64,000 nucleotides of DNA, taken from assembly GCA_028279365.1 (NCBI GenBank), contig JANQNX010000009.1, forward strand, positions 186,001 through 250,000. Reading direction: 5' to 3'. The notes beneath the pieces were generated by a model. That model saw only the letters and a program-made list of their open reading frames with translations. It ran no database searches and was not told the origin of the DNA. The position numbers and the translations under genes were made by a program. Positions 40,337 to 51,499 of the stretch are shown one piece after another (position 1 is the first letter of the stretch; each line of letters starts with the position of its first letter). This DNA is from Gammaproteobacteria bacterium. GTDB lineage: Bacteria > Pseudomonadota > Gammaproteobacteria > Eutrophobiales > Eutrophobiaceae.

Positions 40337-41044
40337 ATGCAAACTGACATGAGTAGCGGCAAAGACAGAATACTGATAGTCGAGGATGAAGAAGCCATTC
40401 GCGACATGCTTGGCTATGCACTCATGAAGGAAGGCTATGTCTGCGAAGAGGCGATTGACGTTGAGCAGGCAAGAAATAATCTTCAAGCTGAAAAACCGAA
40501 TCTCATATTACTGGACTGGATGTTGCCCGGAATGAGCGGTATCGATTATGCGCGACGCTTAAGAAGCATGCCTGAAACCAGAGATATCCCGATTATTATG
40601 TTGACGGCCAAGGGCGAAGAGGTCGATAAAGTTCGTGGACTGGAGACCGGTGCTGACGATTACATTACCAAACCGTTTTCTACCAAGGAATTAATTGCAC
40701 GGGTCAAGGCAGTGTTGCGTCGCTATTCATCCAAGGATGCCTCTGGCATTATTGAGGTCGAGGGATTGACACTTGATCCCGAGACCTATCGTGTATCTGC
40801 CAACGATAATCACATTGAAATTAGCCCGACCGAATTTAAATTGCTGCACTTCTTTATTGGTCATCCCGAACGGGTGTATAGTCGTTCTCATTTGTTGGAC
40901 CAGGTATGGGGTGAAAATGTCTATGTTGAAGAGCGTACCGTTGATGTTCACATCCGGCGACTCAGGAAAACGCTCGAACCTTTCGGGTTTGACAAATTTA
41001 TCCAGACAGTACGTAGCGTCGGGTACCGCTTCTCAACTAGGTAG
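40337..41044 (+). CDS. phoB: Phosphate regulon response regulator PhoB
   Basis: OmpR-class transcription factor activated by PhoR under phosphate starvation. The receiver domain has the phosphoacceptor aspartate in [13 protein letters not shown] (about D60) and lysine in [12 protein letters not shown]. The winged-helix domain carries [13 protein letters not shown] and [14 protein letters not shown]. The start is ATG 40337; ATG 40349 is an alternative. 235 aa. Autoregulated through the Pho box just upstream. Confidence 0.96.
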   Translation: MQTDMSSGKDRILIVEDEEAIRDMLGYALMKEGYVCEEAIDVEQARNNLQAEKPNLILLDWMLPGMSGIDYARRLRSMPETRDIPIIMLTAKGEEVDKVRGLETGADDYITKPFSTKELIARVKAVLRRYSSKDASGIIEVEGLTLDPETYRVSANDNHIEISPTEFKLLHFFIGHPERVYSRSHLLDQVWGENVYVEERTVDVHIRRLRKTLEPFGFDKFIQTVRSVGYRFSTR

Positions 41045-41056
41045 TTCCTATTAACA

Positions 41057-42370
41057 ATGCAGTACGATTTATTGCGTTTTGCAAGCGTACTTATCCTTAG
41101 TCTATTCATTGGTCTTCTGTTAGGTTATCCAGCCTTATGTGTCATTGCGGGTCTTATTTTCTTTACATTTTCACAGTACAAAGAGCTCAGGCAACTATAC
41201 GCATGGCTTCAACGTCGTCAGGATAGTGATAGCCCTAATCAGCCGGGCATCATTGATGATATTTGTCGGGAAATTGACTACACCAAGAACCGTCATCGCG
41301 TTAGAGAAACAAAACTGACCGGATATTTAAAACGTTTCCAGCAGGCAACGGGTGCCTTGCCCGACGCCGTGGTGGTTTTAGGCCCCAATGGAGAGATTGA
41401 ATGGGCCAATAAAAATGCTCAAGGGTATTTAGGCATCCGGTGGCCACAGGACTCGGAGTTGCGTATTGCCAACCTTGTCAGGACTCCGGCCTTGAACCGC
41501 TATTTAAGCTCAAGTCCGGATGAAGATAGCAAGGGTTTGCAAATGATCTCTCCAACAAGCAAGGAAATGACTCTCGAGATTCGGGTCACTGCTTATGGCG
41601 AGACGCAACAGTTACTGGTGGCAAGAGATATTACCAATATTGTCAGAACAAATCAGATGCGCAAGGATTTTATTGCAAATGCTTCGCATGAATTGCGAAC
41701 CCCTCTGACCGTCATTTCCGGTTATCTTGAAAGTTTTGCCGACGATAGTCTATGTCCTATGGAATGGCTGTCGCATATCAGGCAAATGAGAAAACAGACT
41801 AATCGCATGCAAAATCTGATTGAAGATTTATTGAAGCTTTCCAGTCTTGAGGCCAGAACGATTAACGAAGATAAAGAGTTGGTCAGAGTACCGGATATGC
41901 TCAACACTATTATGGCTGAGGCAAATTCGCTCAGCGGTGCATTGAATCACCAGCTTGAGTTAGTGGTTGATGATGAGCTGTATGTGTATGGTAGCCACTA
42001 TCAACTCTATAGTGCATTTTCTAATCTCGTGTTCAACGCGGTGCAATACACGCCTGCAGAAGGAAAGATCCAGGTTACCTGGTATCAGGATAAGAGCGGC
42101 GCGCACTTACTTGTTTCAGATGATGGGTTAGGTATAGCGGCTGAGCATTTGCCGCGGCTGACAGAGCGATTTTATCGAATTGATAAGAGCCGTTCGCGCG
42201 AAAGAGGTGGGACCGGTCTGGGCTTGGCTATCGTCAAACATGTACTCGCAAACCATGATGGACAGTTGGTGATAGACAGTAAGGTTGGTGAAGGTAGTAT
42301 CTTTCAGTGCGATCTTCCGGCAAAAATCATCGTGTCAGGATTGTTAGAGAATAAAACGGCTTCTGGATGA
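41057..42370 (+). CDS. phoR: Phosphate regulon sensor histidine kinase PhoR
   Basis: 437 aa: two short N-terminal membrane helices (about 8-40), a PAS domain (LPDAVVVLGPNGEIEWANKNA, about 101-121), the H box with phosphorylated H211 in FIANASHELRTPLTVISGY, and the ATPase domain with GGTGLGLAIVKHV. There is little periplasmic sequence, as in E. coli PhoR, so the signal should come through PhoU and the Pst transporter. It lies 12 bp after phoB. Confidence 0.96.
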   Translation: MQYDLLRFASVLILSLFIGLLLGYPALCVIAGLIFFTFSQYKELRQLYAWLQRRQDSDSPNQPGIIDDICREIDYTKNRHRVRETKLTGYLKRFQQATGALPDAVVVLGPNGEIEWANKNAQGYLGIRWPQDSELRIANLVRTPALNRYLSSSPDEDSKGLQMISPTSKEMTLEIRVTAYGETQQLLVARDITNIVRTNQMRKDFIANASHELRTPLTVISGYLESFADDSLCPMEWLSHIRQMRKQTNRMQNLIEDLLKLSSLEARTINEDKELVRVPDMLNTIMAEANSLSGALNHQLELVVDDELYVYGSHYQLYSAFSNLVFNAVQYTPAEGKIQVTWYQDKSGAHLLVSDDGLGIAAEHLPRLTERFYRIDKSRSRERGGTGLGLAIVKHVLANHDGQLVIDSKVGEGSIFQCDLPAKIIVSGLLENKTASG

Positions 42371-42408
42371 TGATATCTGGAAAGCGATGCTCTCCGCTTG
42401 TAATAAAA

Positions 42409-42437
42409 CTGTAATATTTATTTAACCAATTTGTCAT
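42409..42437 (+). promoter_or_regulatory. Pho box of pstS
   Basis: CTGTAAT (42409), ATTTAAC (42420) and TTGTCAT (42431) in 11-bp register. The middle unit is degenerate. A further TTGTCAC occurs at 42457-42463. The first 19 bases starting TAATAAAACTG are identical to the porin site. It ends about 73 bp before the pstS ATG. Confidence 0.78.
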
Positions 42438-42510
42438 GTAATAACAACATACTTTTTTGTCACAATTATAACGATATTCACACCGATTTAATCACAGGAG
42501 AAAATTACCC

Positions 42511-43485
42511 ATGAAAGCCAAGAGATTGTCAGCAGTACTGATTGCTGCCTCAATGTTTGCGTCAATTAACTGCGCAGCTGAAGATAAGGTCGATGCCGGC
42601 TTAGCCGATTACAGCAAGGCTAGCGGTGTATCCGGCAACATCAGTAGTGTTGGTTCAGATACTCTCGCTAACTTGATGACATTATGGGCTGAGGAATTCA
42701 AACGCCTTTATCCTAATATTAATGTACAGATTCAGGCTGCTGGTTCGTCAACGGCACCCCCGGCCTTGACCGAAGCCACATCAAACTTTGGGCCGATGAG
42801 TCGTAAGATGAAAGACAAGGAAATCGCTGCGTTTGAAGCTAAATATGGCTATAAACCGACACCTATTGCGGTTGCGATTGATGCCTTAGCTGTTTATGTG
42901 CACAAAGATAACCCGATCGAGGGTTTAACTATCCCTCAAGTTGATGCCATGTTTTCCGCAACGCGTAAATGTGGTCATCCGAATGATATTTCCAACTGGG
43001 GGCAGGCCGGGTTAACTGGCGAGTGGTCAAATCGTCCGGTGCAACTTTACGGTCGAAATTCTGTTTCAGGCACCTACGGCTATTTCAAGAAGAAGGCGCT
43101 TTGTAAAGGCGACTTTAAAGACAGTGTTAACGAACAGCCGGGTTCGGCCTCAGTGGTACAGGGCATAACCAAATCAATCAATGGATTGGGTTATTCTGGT
43201 ATTGGCTATAAAACCTCCGGTGTCAGGGCTGTGCCATTGACTAAAAAGAAAGGCGGCGATTATATTGAGGCAACGCCAGAAAATGCGTCTAATGGCAGTT
43301 ACCCACTGGGTCGTTTTCTGTATGTTTATGTGAACAAGCATCCTAATAAGCCTTTACCGCCATTAGAGGCAGAGTTTGTTAAAATGATACTCTCAAAAAC
43401 GGGCCAGTTAGTGGTGGTAAAAGATGGTTATATCCCTTTACCGTCTAAAGTAGCGGAGCGTGAGCTGGCTAAAATCAGTAAATGA
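42511..43485 (+). CDS. pstS: Phosphate ABC transporter substrate-binding protein PstS
   Basis: Periplasmic phosphate receptor, 324 aa with a signal peptide ([24 protein letters not shown]). Phosphate-contacting segments are [23 protein letters not shown] and [13 protein letters not shown] cysteine sits near the cleavage site, but the preceding residues are not a good lipobox, so a soluble protein is more likely. A Pho box lies upstream and a strong terminator downstream, so it can be made in excess of the membrane components. Confidence 0.95.
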   Translation: MKAKRLSAVLIAASMFASINCAAEDKVDAGLADYSKASGVSGNISSVGSDTLANLMTLWAEEFKRLYPNINVQIQAAGSSTAPPALTEATSNFGPMSRKMKDKEIAAFEAKYGYKPTPIAVAIDALAVYVHKDNPIEGLTIPQVDAMFSATRKCGHPNDISNWGQAGLTGEWSNRPVQLYGRNSVSGTYGYFKKKALCKGDFKDSVNEQPGSASVVQGITKSINGLGYSGIGYKTSGVRAVPLTKKKGGDYIEATPENASNGSYPLGRFLYVYVNKHPNKPLPPLEAEFVKMILSKTGQLVVVKDGYIPLPSKVAERELAKISK

Positions 43486-43514
43486 TCCGTTGAGAGACTA
43501 CAAAAACACTTAAG

Positions 43515-43548
43515 CATAACCCCGCTCTGTGCGGGGTTATGTTTCTTT
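43515..43548 (+). terminator. Rho-independent terminator after pstS
   Basis: Eleven-bp perfect stem CATAACCCCGC / GCGGGGTTATG, five-base loop, then TTTCTTT. It lies 30 bp after the pstS stop and before pstC, so pstCAB-phoU depends on read-through or a separate promoter. Confidence 0.88.
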
Positions 43549-43715
43549 AGTAATGCAATAAGGATATTGTTGACTGGCTAAAATAATTCACAAGAGATAG
43601 TGAGTATTTTCGGAATTTCAATTTTATCTATTTAATATATATATCAACTGTATACAGCAGTTAACTCTATTATAGTTAACGCGTTTGTCACAAAGCCTGA
43701 TTAATATGACTATCT

Positions 43716-46001
43716 ATGAGCAACGATCAACAAACTGAAGCTGAATCATTCCTGCCGGACTTTAATTCGACAAGCGCTGTCACTTACCGCCATTTCCGGC
43801 ACGTAAAAGACGTGGCCACGCGTTATCTAATGGCGGCAGGCGGTATCAGTGTCATTATCGCGATTACGCTGATTGCGTTTTACTTGTTTTATGTTGTGAT
43901 GCCAATGTTCAAGGGTGCTGAAATTGAGCTTGTTAGTAGTTATTCGATCCCGGGTAATGATGATGAGACAACGCTGTATTTAGCGATGGAAGAACAGCAT
44001 GAAGTCGGCATGCGAATCAATGAGTCAGGTGAAGTCATATTCTTTAGCACAGTAAATGGTGACTTAAGAGATACCTTCCAAATACCCGTCCCTGCGTATG
44101 CTGAAATTACGGCAATAAGCTACGGCGATCCGGCAGAACGAATGGTAGGGCTGGGCCTGTCTGATGGAACAGTCGTGTTGTTTCAACATAACTACAAAAT
44201 CAGTTATCCCGATGACAAGCGCTTGATTACGCCGGAATTGTATTACCCGTTTGGTCAGCAACCTCTGCAAGTCCTTTCTTCTGGTGATGCGATACAACAT
44301 CTCAGTGTGCAATATGATGAAGAGCAGGCCACGATTGCTGCCAAGGGCTATGGGGCACGTGTTATGTTGTTGAACTTGTCGCGAGAAGAATCAATGCTCA
44401 GCGACGAGGTGGAAATTGTTGAGCAAACCGGTGAGCTGCTGCTTGAGGCGGAACAGCTGCAGCAACTCATTATCGACAAAGAGCAAAGAGAGCTTTATGC
44501 CGCCGCTGAATCAGGTCAAATCTATTATTTTGATATTACGGATAAGTCTGATGCGGAATTGATCCATAAGGTTCAGGCGGTTGATCAAGGTGTAAAAATT
44601 ACCGCCATGGAGTTTTTGACCGGCGGTATTTCCATCCTGGTCGGCGATTCCAATGGTCACATAGCACAGTGGTTCCCTGTCAGGGACGAAAATAATAACT
44701 ACACGCTGGAAAAAATACGTTCTTTTGAAAAGCGTGATAAGGCGATTATTCAGATTGTGCCCGAGTATTTTCGTAAAGGCTTCCTGGCGATTAACGACGC
44801 GAATGAATTAGGCATTTATCATACGACTGCACACAGGACGGTATTGCTGGAATCGATTGCATCAGAAGGACTGGAGTCACTGACGATTTCACCCAGAGCC
44901 AATGCCATGCTGATAAAAACTGCTGATGGACAGCTTCATTATTGGCATATCGACAATGAACACCCGGAGATTTCCTTTAAGTCAATCTGGGGTAAAGTCT
45001 GGTACGAAAGCCGCTCTCAACCTGAATATATCTGGCAATCTTCATCCGCCAGTAGTGACTTCGAGCCCAAGTTCAGTCTTTCACCGTTGGCATTCGGCAC
45101 CTTAAAGGCTTCATTCTATGCCATGCTGTTCGCCATGCCGCTGGCGATACTGGGCGCAATGTACACGGCCTATTTTATGTCGTCGAAGATGCGACAGGTG
45201 GTTAAACCCACCATCGAGATCATGGAGGCCTTGCCAACGGTTATCCTTGGTTTTCTCGCCGGGCTTTGGCTAGCGCCATTTGTCGAAAAGCATTTGCCGG
45301 GCATGTTTATTATGCTGGTAACTATCCCGGTGTCAGTTTTATTGTCTGCGGCAGTCTGGGGCCAATTACCGGGAAAAGTTCGACATAAGATACCCGATGG
45401 CTGGGAGGCAGCGCTATTAGCACCGGTCATTATTATTGCGGTATTGATATCAGTGCAAATCAGCCAGCCGATAGAGAATCTGTTTTTTAATGGCAATATG
45501 CCTTTGTGGCTTAGCCAGGAGATGGGCATCACCTACGATCAGCGTAATTCACTGGTGGTAGGAATCGCGATGGGCTTTGCGGTTATCCCTACTATCTTCT
45601 CTATCAGTGAAGATGCCATTTATAGCGTGCCTAAACATTTGACGACCGGCTCGCTTGCGCTGGGCGCGACGCCATGGCAGACCATGGTGCGAGTGGTTTT
45701 ATTGACTGCAAGCCCGGGGATTTTTTCGGCGATCATGATTGGTTTGGGTCGAGCTGTCGGGGAGACCATGATCGTCGTGATGGCTACCGGTAATACCGCA
45801 ATTATGGATTTGAGCATATTTGAAGGCTTTCGTGCCTTGTCTGCCAACATTGCAGTTGAGATGCCTGAGTCGGAAGTCGGCAGTACGCATTACCGTATAC
45901 TGTTTTTGGCTGGCTTGGTGTTATTTATTGCGACCTTCTTTTTTAACACCGTGGCCGAGTTAGTCAGACAACGTTTGAGAACGAAATACAGTTCGCTTTA
46001 G
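43716..46001 (+). CDS. pstC: Phosphate ABC transporter permease PstC, enlarged
   Basis: Inner-membrane channel subunit. The permease core is residues 458-761, with LGATPWQTMVRVVLLTASPGI as the ATPase-coupling EAA loop and GRAVGETMIVVMATGN. At 761 aa it is more than twice E. coli PstC (319 aa). One helix (about 37-63) precedes an extra domain (66-425) that looks like seven repeats of about 30 residues, each ending like a beta-propeller blade (for example DGQLHYWHID, NGHIAQWFPV, SGQIYYFDIT). This domain should be periplasmic. Large PstC proteins are known in pseudomonads and vibrios; the propeller reading is mine. Confidence 0.92.
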   Translation: MSNDQQTEAESFLPDFNSTSAVTYRHFRHVKDVATRYLMAAGGISVIIAITLIAFYLFYVVMPMFKGAEIELVSSYSIPGNDDETTLYLAMEEQHEVGMRINESGEVIFFSTVNGDLRDTFQIPVPAYAEITAISYGDPAERMVGLGLSDGTVVLFQHNYKISYPDDKRLITPELYYPFGQQPLQVLSSGDAIQHLSVQYDEEQATIAAKGYGARVMLLNLSREESMLSDEVEIVEQTGELLLEAEQLQQLIIDKEQRELYAAAESGQIYYFDITDKSDAELIHKVQAVDQGVKITAMEFLTGGISILVGDSNGHIAQWFPVRDENNNYTLEKIRSFEKRDKAIIQIVPEYFRKGFLAINDANELGIYHTTAHRTVLLESIASEGLESLTISPRANAMLIKTADGQLHYWHIDNEHPEISFKSIWGKVWYESRSQPEYIWQSSSASSDFEPKFSLSPLAFGTLKASFYAMLFAMPLAILGAMYTAYFMSSKMRQVVKPTIEIMEALPTVILGFLAGLWLAPFVEKHLPGMFIMLVTIPVSVLLSAAVWGQLPGKVRHKIPDGWEAALLAPVIIIAVLISVQISQPIENLFFNGNMPLWLSQEMGITYDQRNSLVVGIAMGFAVIPTIFSISEDAIYSVPKHLTTGSLALGATPWQTMVRVVLLTASPGIFSAIMIGLGRAVGETMIVVMATGNTAIMDLSIFEGFRALSANIAVEMPESEVGSTHYRILFLAGLVLFIATFFFNTVAELVRQRLRTKYSSL

Positions 46002-46005
46002 ATTA

Positions 46006-47644
46006 ATGACAAATAAAATTAAAACATGGTTTAGCACCGGTGAGCCTTATATCTGGTTAAATGCTGGTGCCGTTTCAGTCAGTATCATCATGGTTGCTGG
46101 CCTGGTTATTTTAATCGCTGTTCGCGGTCTGGGTCATTTCTGGCCAGCTGATATCGCAGCCTTCGATTATTACGCTGAACCCGATGCAGAGCCTGTCGCC
46201 TTGTTGGGTGAGCTCGTCGATGAAGAAACCGTGTCACGTGCCCGCGCTGGCAAAGTGATTTATCCCGGCGAGACGGTGACACGCTATCTAATCAAGACCG
46301 GTAATCGCGATGTTGTCGGTCTGGATTTTCGCTGGGTACTCGCGGCCGGCATTCAAAACAAATCCTTTCCGGAAGACATTATTGTTGTTGAACGGCGTGA
46401 GTGGGGTAATTTGTATGGTTACCTCAAGGCCATTCAAATCGATGGTAAAACGATTACCGGCACTGAAAATTTATGGGAACTGTTTGAGCAGAAGGTCGAA
46501 GAGAGTAATGCGACGTTTGAACAAATTCGCTATATCGAAAAAAGTCAGATCGGCAAGATTAACTTCGGTATGGAGCGCCTGCGATTAAAAGAGCGTCAGT
46601 ACGAACTTGACGGTGAAAAAACACCGGAACGCTTGCAGGAGCTCAATGCGAAACGTGACAAGTTCCAAAGCGAATATAATCAGTTAACCGAGAGATTATC
46701 CGAGCTTTACGATGAATTAAACCGCAACAGTTTTGTGGCAAGTTTGTCAAACGGCAGGGAAGTCACAGTGAAGTTTCTTAATGTGGTCAGGGCGCACCGC
46801 CCCAATGCAATGGGCGTTGTTGAAAAGACCGGCTTCTACTTCGAGAAATTGTGGGAGTTCGTTGCTGAAGATCCGCGTGAAGCCAATACCGAAGGCGGTA
46901 TCTTCCCGGCGATTTTTGGTACGGTTTTGATGGTGATCATCATGGCTATTATGGTCACACCGTTTGGTGTTGTTGCTGCGGTCTATCTTCGCGAGTATGC
47001 CAAGCAGGGTCCATTGACTCGATTGATTCGAATCGCTGTAAATAATCTGGCCGGTGTCCCTTCTGTTGTTTATGGTGTATTTGGACTGGGTTTCTTTGTC
47101 TATTTTCTGGGTGGTTCGATAGATCAATTGTTTTTTGAGGCGTCGCTGCCTGCCCCGACCTTCGGTACCCCCGGACTGTTATGGGCGTCGTTAACATTGG
47201 CAATTTTAACAGTGCCGGTGGTGATCGTTGCAACAGAAGAAGGTTTGTCGCGCGTGCCGCGTGCCATTCGTGAGGGCAGTCTGGCACTTGGGGCCACCAA
47301 GGCAGAGACCATGTGGCGGACAGTATTGCCAATGACGGCATCAGCGATGATTACTGGATTGATCCTGGCGGTAGCGCGGGCCGCCGGAGAGGTTGCTCCG
47401 TTGATGCTGGTTGGGGTGGTAAAACTTGCGCCGTCGCTGGCAATTGATGCCAATGCCCCGTTCTTACATTTAGACAGAAAGTTTATGCACCTTGGCTTCC
47501 ATATTTACGATGTTGGCTTCCAGAGCCCAAATGTTGAAGCGGCCAGGCCGCTGGTTTACTCAACGGCATTGTTACTGGTCATATTAATTATAACTTTGAA
47601 CCTGACAGCGATTCGAATTCGTAATAGTCTTAGGGAGAAATATC

Positions 47645-47664
<20 letters not shown>
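46006..47664 (+). CDS. pstA: Phosphate ABC transporter permease PstA, enlarged
   Basis: Second channel subunit, 552 aa against 296 in E. coli. One helix (about 18-42) is followed by a large periplasmic region that includes a predicted coiled coil at about 157-240 ([19 protein letters not shown] and neighbours). The permease domain starts at about 298, with the EAA loop [20 protein letters not shown] and [14 protein letters not shown]. It lies 4 bp after pstC and overlaps pstB by 20 bp. Confidence 0.93.
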
Positions 47665-48544
<880 letters not shown>

Positions 48545-48575
48545 TTCATTCATCTCCAACTAGGAGGAAAAGAAA

Positions 48576-49295
48576 ATGAATAACAGTTCCAAAAACCAGC
48601 ATATATCTCGTCAGTTCGATGATGAACTGGAAAATGTGCTAAGCGAAGTATTAGCGATGGGAGGACTGGTTGAGCAGCAACTGGTCAACGCACTTAAATC
48701 ACTTATCGATGGCGATATTAATCTTGCCAAAGAGGTGATCGACACTGAAGTTGAGGTCAATACCTATGAAGTCAAGATTGATCAGGAGTGCACCAATATT
48801 CTTGCACGGCGTCAACCTGCCGCCAGTGATTTGCGTCTGGTAACCGCCGTATCAAAAACCATTACAGATCTCGAACGAGTTGGCGATGAAGCACAAAAGA
48901 TAGCAAAGCGTGGTCAGGATCTGACCGAAAAGCATAGTGGACCAAGATCTTATTACATCAGCATTAAGTCTATGGGAAACCTAGTTAGCAGTATGTTACA
49001 TGACGCGCTCGATTCTTTTGCACGTATGGATTCAAAGAGTGCGTTTGATGTTGCCAACAAAGAGCCCGAGTCTGATGATCAATATAGTGCTATTTTAAGA
49101 CAGTTAATCACTTATATGATGGAAGATGCGAGAAATATCAGCGGTGCACTGGATGCGGTATGGGTAGTACGTGCGTTGGAACGCATTGGCGATCATGCAC
49201 GTAATATCTGTGAGTATGTGATTTATCTGGTAGAAGGCAAAGATGTACGTCACATTAGCCTGGAGCAAATAGAGAAAGAAATTATTAATAAATAG
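48576..49295 (+). CDS. phoU: Phosphate transport system regulator PhoU
   Basis: Negative regulator that links the Pst transporter to PhoR. It has two tandem three-helix PhoU repeats (about 15-105 and 120-215), with the metal-binding motif TDLERVGDEAQKIA in the first and RALERIGDHARNICEYVIYL in the second. 239 aa. The start is preceded by AGGAGG, the strongest ribosome-binding site in the operon. Confidence 0.96.
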   Translation: MNNSSKNQHISRQFDDELENVLSEVLAMGGLVEQQLVNALKSLIDGDINLAKEVIDTEVEVNTYEVKIDQECTNILARRQPAASDLRLVTAVSKTITDLERVGDEAQKIAKRGQDLTEKHSGPRSYYISIKSMGNLVSSMLHDALDSFARMDSKSAFDVANKEPESDDQYSAILRQLITYMMEDARNISGALDAVWVVRALERIGDHARNICEYVIYLVEGKDVRHISLEQIEKEIINK

Positions 49296-49384
49296 TTTTT
49301 ATTTTTGGTCTGTTAGCGCTATCAGTTTTTATCTCTTTTTCTTTGAATTATTATAATCGCTACTGTTGTGTTAAGGCGGAATAA

Positions 49385-51490
49385 ATGAATAGCGTCAAAA
49401 AAAGCAAGTCACTTGTTGTCTCTGAAAAACCCAATCTTAAGTCGCCAGATCTATACATTAATCGTGAGTTGAGTTTGTTGGAGTTCAATCGACGTGTATT
49501 GGAACAAGCCAAAGATGAACATAATCCGCTATTAGAGCGGTTACGTTTTCTCTGTATTGCCAGTACCAACCTTGATGAGTTTTTTGAGATACGTGTCGCT
49601 GGTTTGGCGCAACAGGTTAAATACGGTTCAACCCAGACTGGCGAAGATAACCTGGCACCGGTTGAGGTATTAAGAAGGATTAGCGAAATAGCACATGAGC
49701 TGGTGGTCGAACAGTACCAGATTTTAAATGATGTGCTGATACCGGAACTGGCCAAGGAAAAAATTCGAATCTTGCGCCGGGCACAATGGAAGCCAAAATT
49801 ATCGCGTTGGGTAAAGCGCTATTTTAATCGTGAACTACTGCCGGTGTTAAGTCCCATCGGTCTGGATCCGGCCCACCCATTTCCCAGAGTATTAAATAAA
49901 AACCTGTATTTTATTATTGAGCTTGAGGGCAAAGATGCATTTGGCCGAGAGGGAGGCTATGCGATAGTACAGGCGCCCCGTTCTTTGCCGAGAGTCATTG
50001 CTGTGCCGAAAGAACACTCAGTCAAGACAGATGACTTTATCCTGCTGTCTTCGGTTTTGCATGCGTTTGTGGGTGAATTGTTTCCTGGCATGGAAGTAAA
50101 AGGCTGTTATCAATTTAAAGTCACACGCAATAGTGATTTGTTTGTTGATGATGAGGAAGTTGATGATTTACTCAGAGCGCTTGAAGGTGAACTCCCGAGT
50201 CGCCGTTTTAATGACGCCATACGACTCGAGGTAGCGGAAAACTGTCCGGAAGATATCAGCGCATTTTTACTGGACCAGTTCAAACTCACTGAAGATGCAC
50301 TTTATAAAGTTAATGGGCCGGTCAACCTGAATAGATTACTGCAATTGCATGATCTCATTGACCGTCCTGATCTGGTCTTCCCGGGTTTTACTCCCGATTT
50401 ACCACCACGTTTATTAAAGACAAGTAATATTTTTGAAACACTGCATAACGGCGATATTCTGTTATTGCACCCGTTCCAGAGTTTTGCTCCGGTGGTTGAT
50501 TTTTTGAAGCAGGCAGCAACCGATCCGGCAGTCCTGTCGATTAAGCAAACGCTTTATCGCACCGGTGATGATTCCGCCATTGTTAAGGCATTAAAAGACG
50601 CCGCGCGCAACGGCAAGGAAGTCACCGTCGTCATTGAACTTCGCGCACGTTTTGATGAAGAAGCGAATATTGAATTAGCTAGTGATCTGCAAGAAGCTGG
50701 CGCACATGTGGTCTATGGTGTGGTCGGTTATAAAACGCATGCCAAAATGATCATGGTTGTGCGCAGAGAAGGCCGATCATTGAGACGCTATGTCCACCTC
50801 GGCACCGGCAACTATCATGCGCGTACCGCCAGACTGTATACTGATTATGGTTTGTTAACCTCGGACCAGGCAGTGGCTGAAGATGTTAACAAGTTATTTC
50901 ATCAAATGACCGGGCTTGGGCGAGCGACAAAATTAAAAAAATTACTGCAGTCACCTTTTACGTTACATAAGTCAATGCTTGAGCTTATCCGCGCTGAAGC
51001 GGCCAATGCCCGTGCCGGAAAAGATGCACGTGTCATTGCCAAGATGAATGCCCTGGTAGAGCCGGAAATAATCCGGGCCCTATATGAGGCGTCGATGGCC
51101 GGTGTCAAAATCGATTTAATTATCCGCGGTATTTGTTGTTTGCGTCCCGGTGTAAAAGGCATTTCGGATAATATTCATGTGCGATCAATAATCGGGCGTT
51201 TTCTGGAACATACGCGTGTGTATTATTTCCATAATGATGGTAACCCGCATCTATATTGTGCGAGCGCTGACTGGATGCAACGTAATCTGTTTCATCGGGT
51301 TGAGGCCTGTTTTCCAATTGAAGAAAAACGGCCGCGCGACCAGATTATCAAGTTGGGTTTAATGAACTATTTATCTGATAACACCCAGGCCTGGATATTA
51401 CAGTCTGATGGTAGTTATCGACGCGCCAAACCTGGAAGTAATGCCAAACCGCGTTCTGCTCAACAAACGCTGCTAGATCATTATTGCTAA
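49385..51490 (+). CDS. ppk1: Polyphosphate kinase 1
   Basis: Polymerises the gamma phosphate of ATP into polyphosphate. 701 aa with the N-terminal YINRELSLLEFNRRVLEQA, the LRFLCIASTNLDEFFEIRV segment, and the phosphorylated histidine in GYKTHAKMIMV with the following RRYVHLGTGNYHARTA. It is 90 bp after phoU in the same direction, so transcription may continue from the pst operon. The C-terminal tail is basic. Confidence 0.97.
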   Translation: MNSVKKSKSLVVSEKPNLKSPDLYINRELSLLEFNRRVLEQAKDEHNPLLERLRFLCIASTNLDEFFEIRVAGLAQQVKYGSTQTGEDNLAPVEVLRRISEIAHELVVEQYQILNDVLIPELAKEKIRILRRAQWKPKLSRWVKRYFNRELLPVLSPIGLDPAHPFPRVLNKNLYFIIELEGKDAFGREGGYAIVQAPRSLPRVIAVPKEHSVKTDDFILLSSVLHAFVGELFPGMEVKGCYQFKVTRNSDLFVDDEEVDDLLRALEGELPSRRFNDAIRLEVAENCPEDISAFLLDQFKLTEDALYKVNGPVNLNRLLQLHDLIDRPDLVFPGFTPDLPPRLLKTSNIFETLHNGDILLLHPFQSFAPVVDFLKQAATDPAVLSIKQTLYRTGDDSAIVKALKDAARNGKEVTVVIELRARFDEEANIELASDLQEAGAHVVYGVVGYKTHAKMIMVVRREGRSLRRYVHLGTGNYHARTARLYTDYGLLTSDQAVAEDVNKLFHQMTGLGRATKLKKLLQSPFTLHKSMLELIRAEAANARAGKDARVIAKMNALVEPEIIRALYEASMAGVKIDLIIRGICCLRPGVKGISDNIHVRSIIGRFLEHTRVYYFHNDGNPHLYCASADWMQRNLFHRVEACFPIEEKRPRDQIIKLGLMNYLSDNTQAWILQSDGSYRRAKPGSNAKPRSAQQTLLDHYC

Positions 51491-51499
51491 GTACTATCC

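Noticed and set aside
43660..43680. Repeat GTTAAC-N9-GTTAAC before pstC as an operator
   Set aside because: Short AT-rich repeat with no match to a known regulator; it may be chance in an AT-rich gap.
43685..43713. Fourth Pho box before pstC
   Set aside because: Only the first unit (TTGTCAC) fits; the next two 7-mers in 11-bp register do not match the PhoB pattern.
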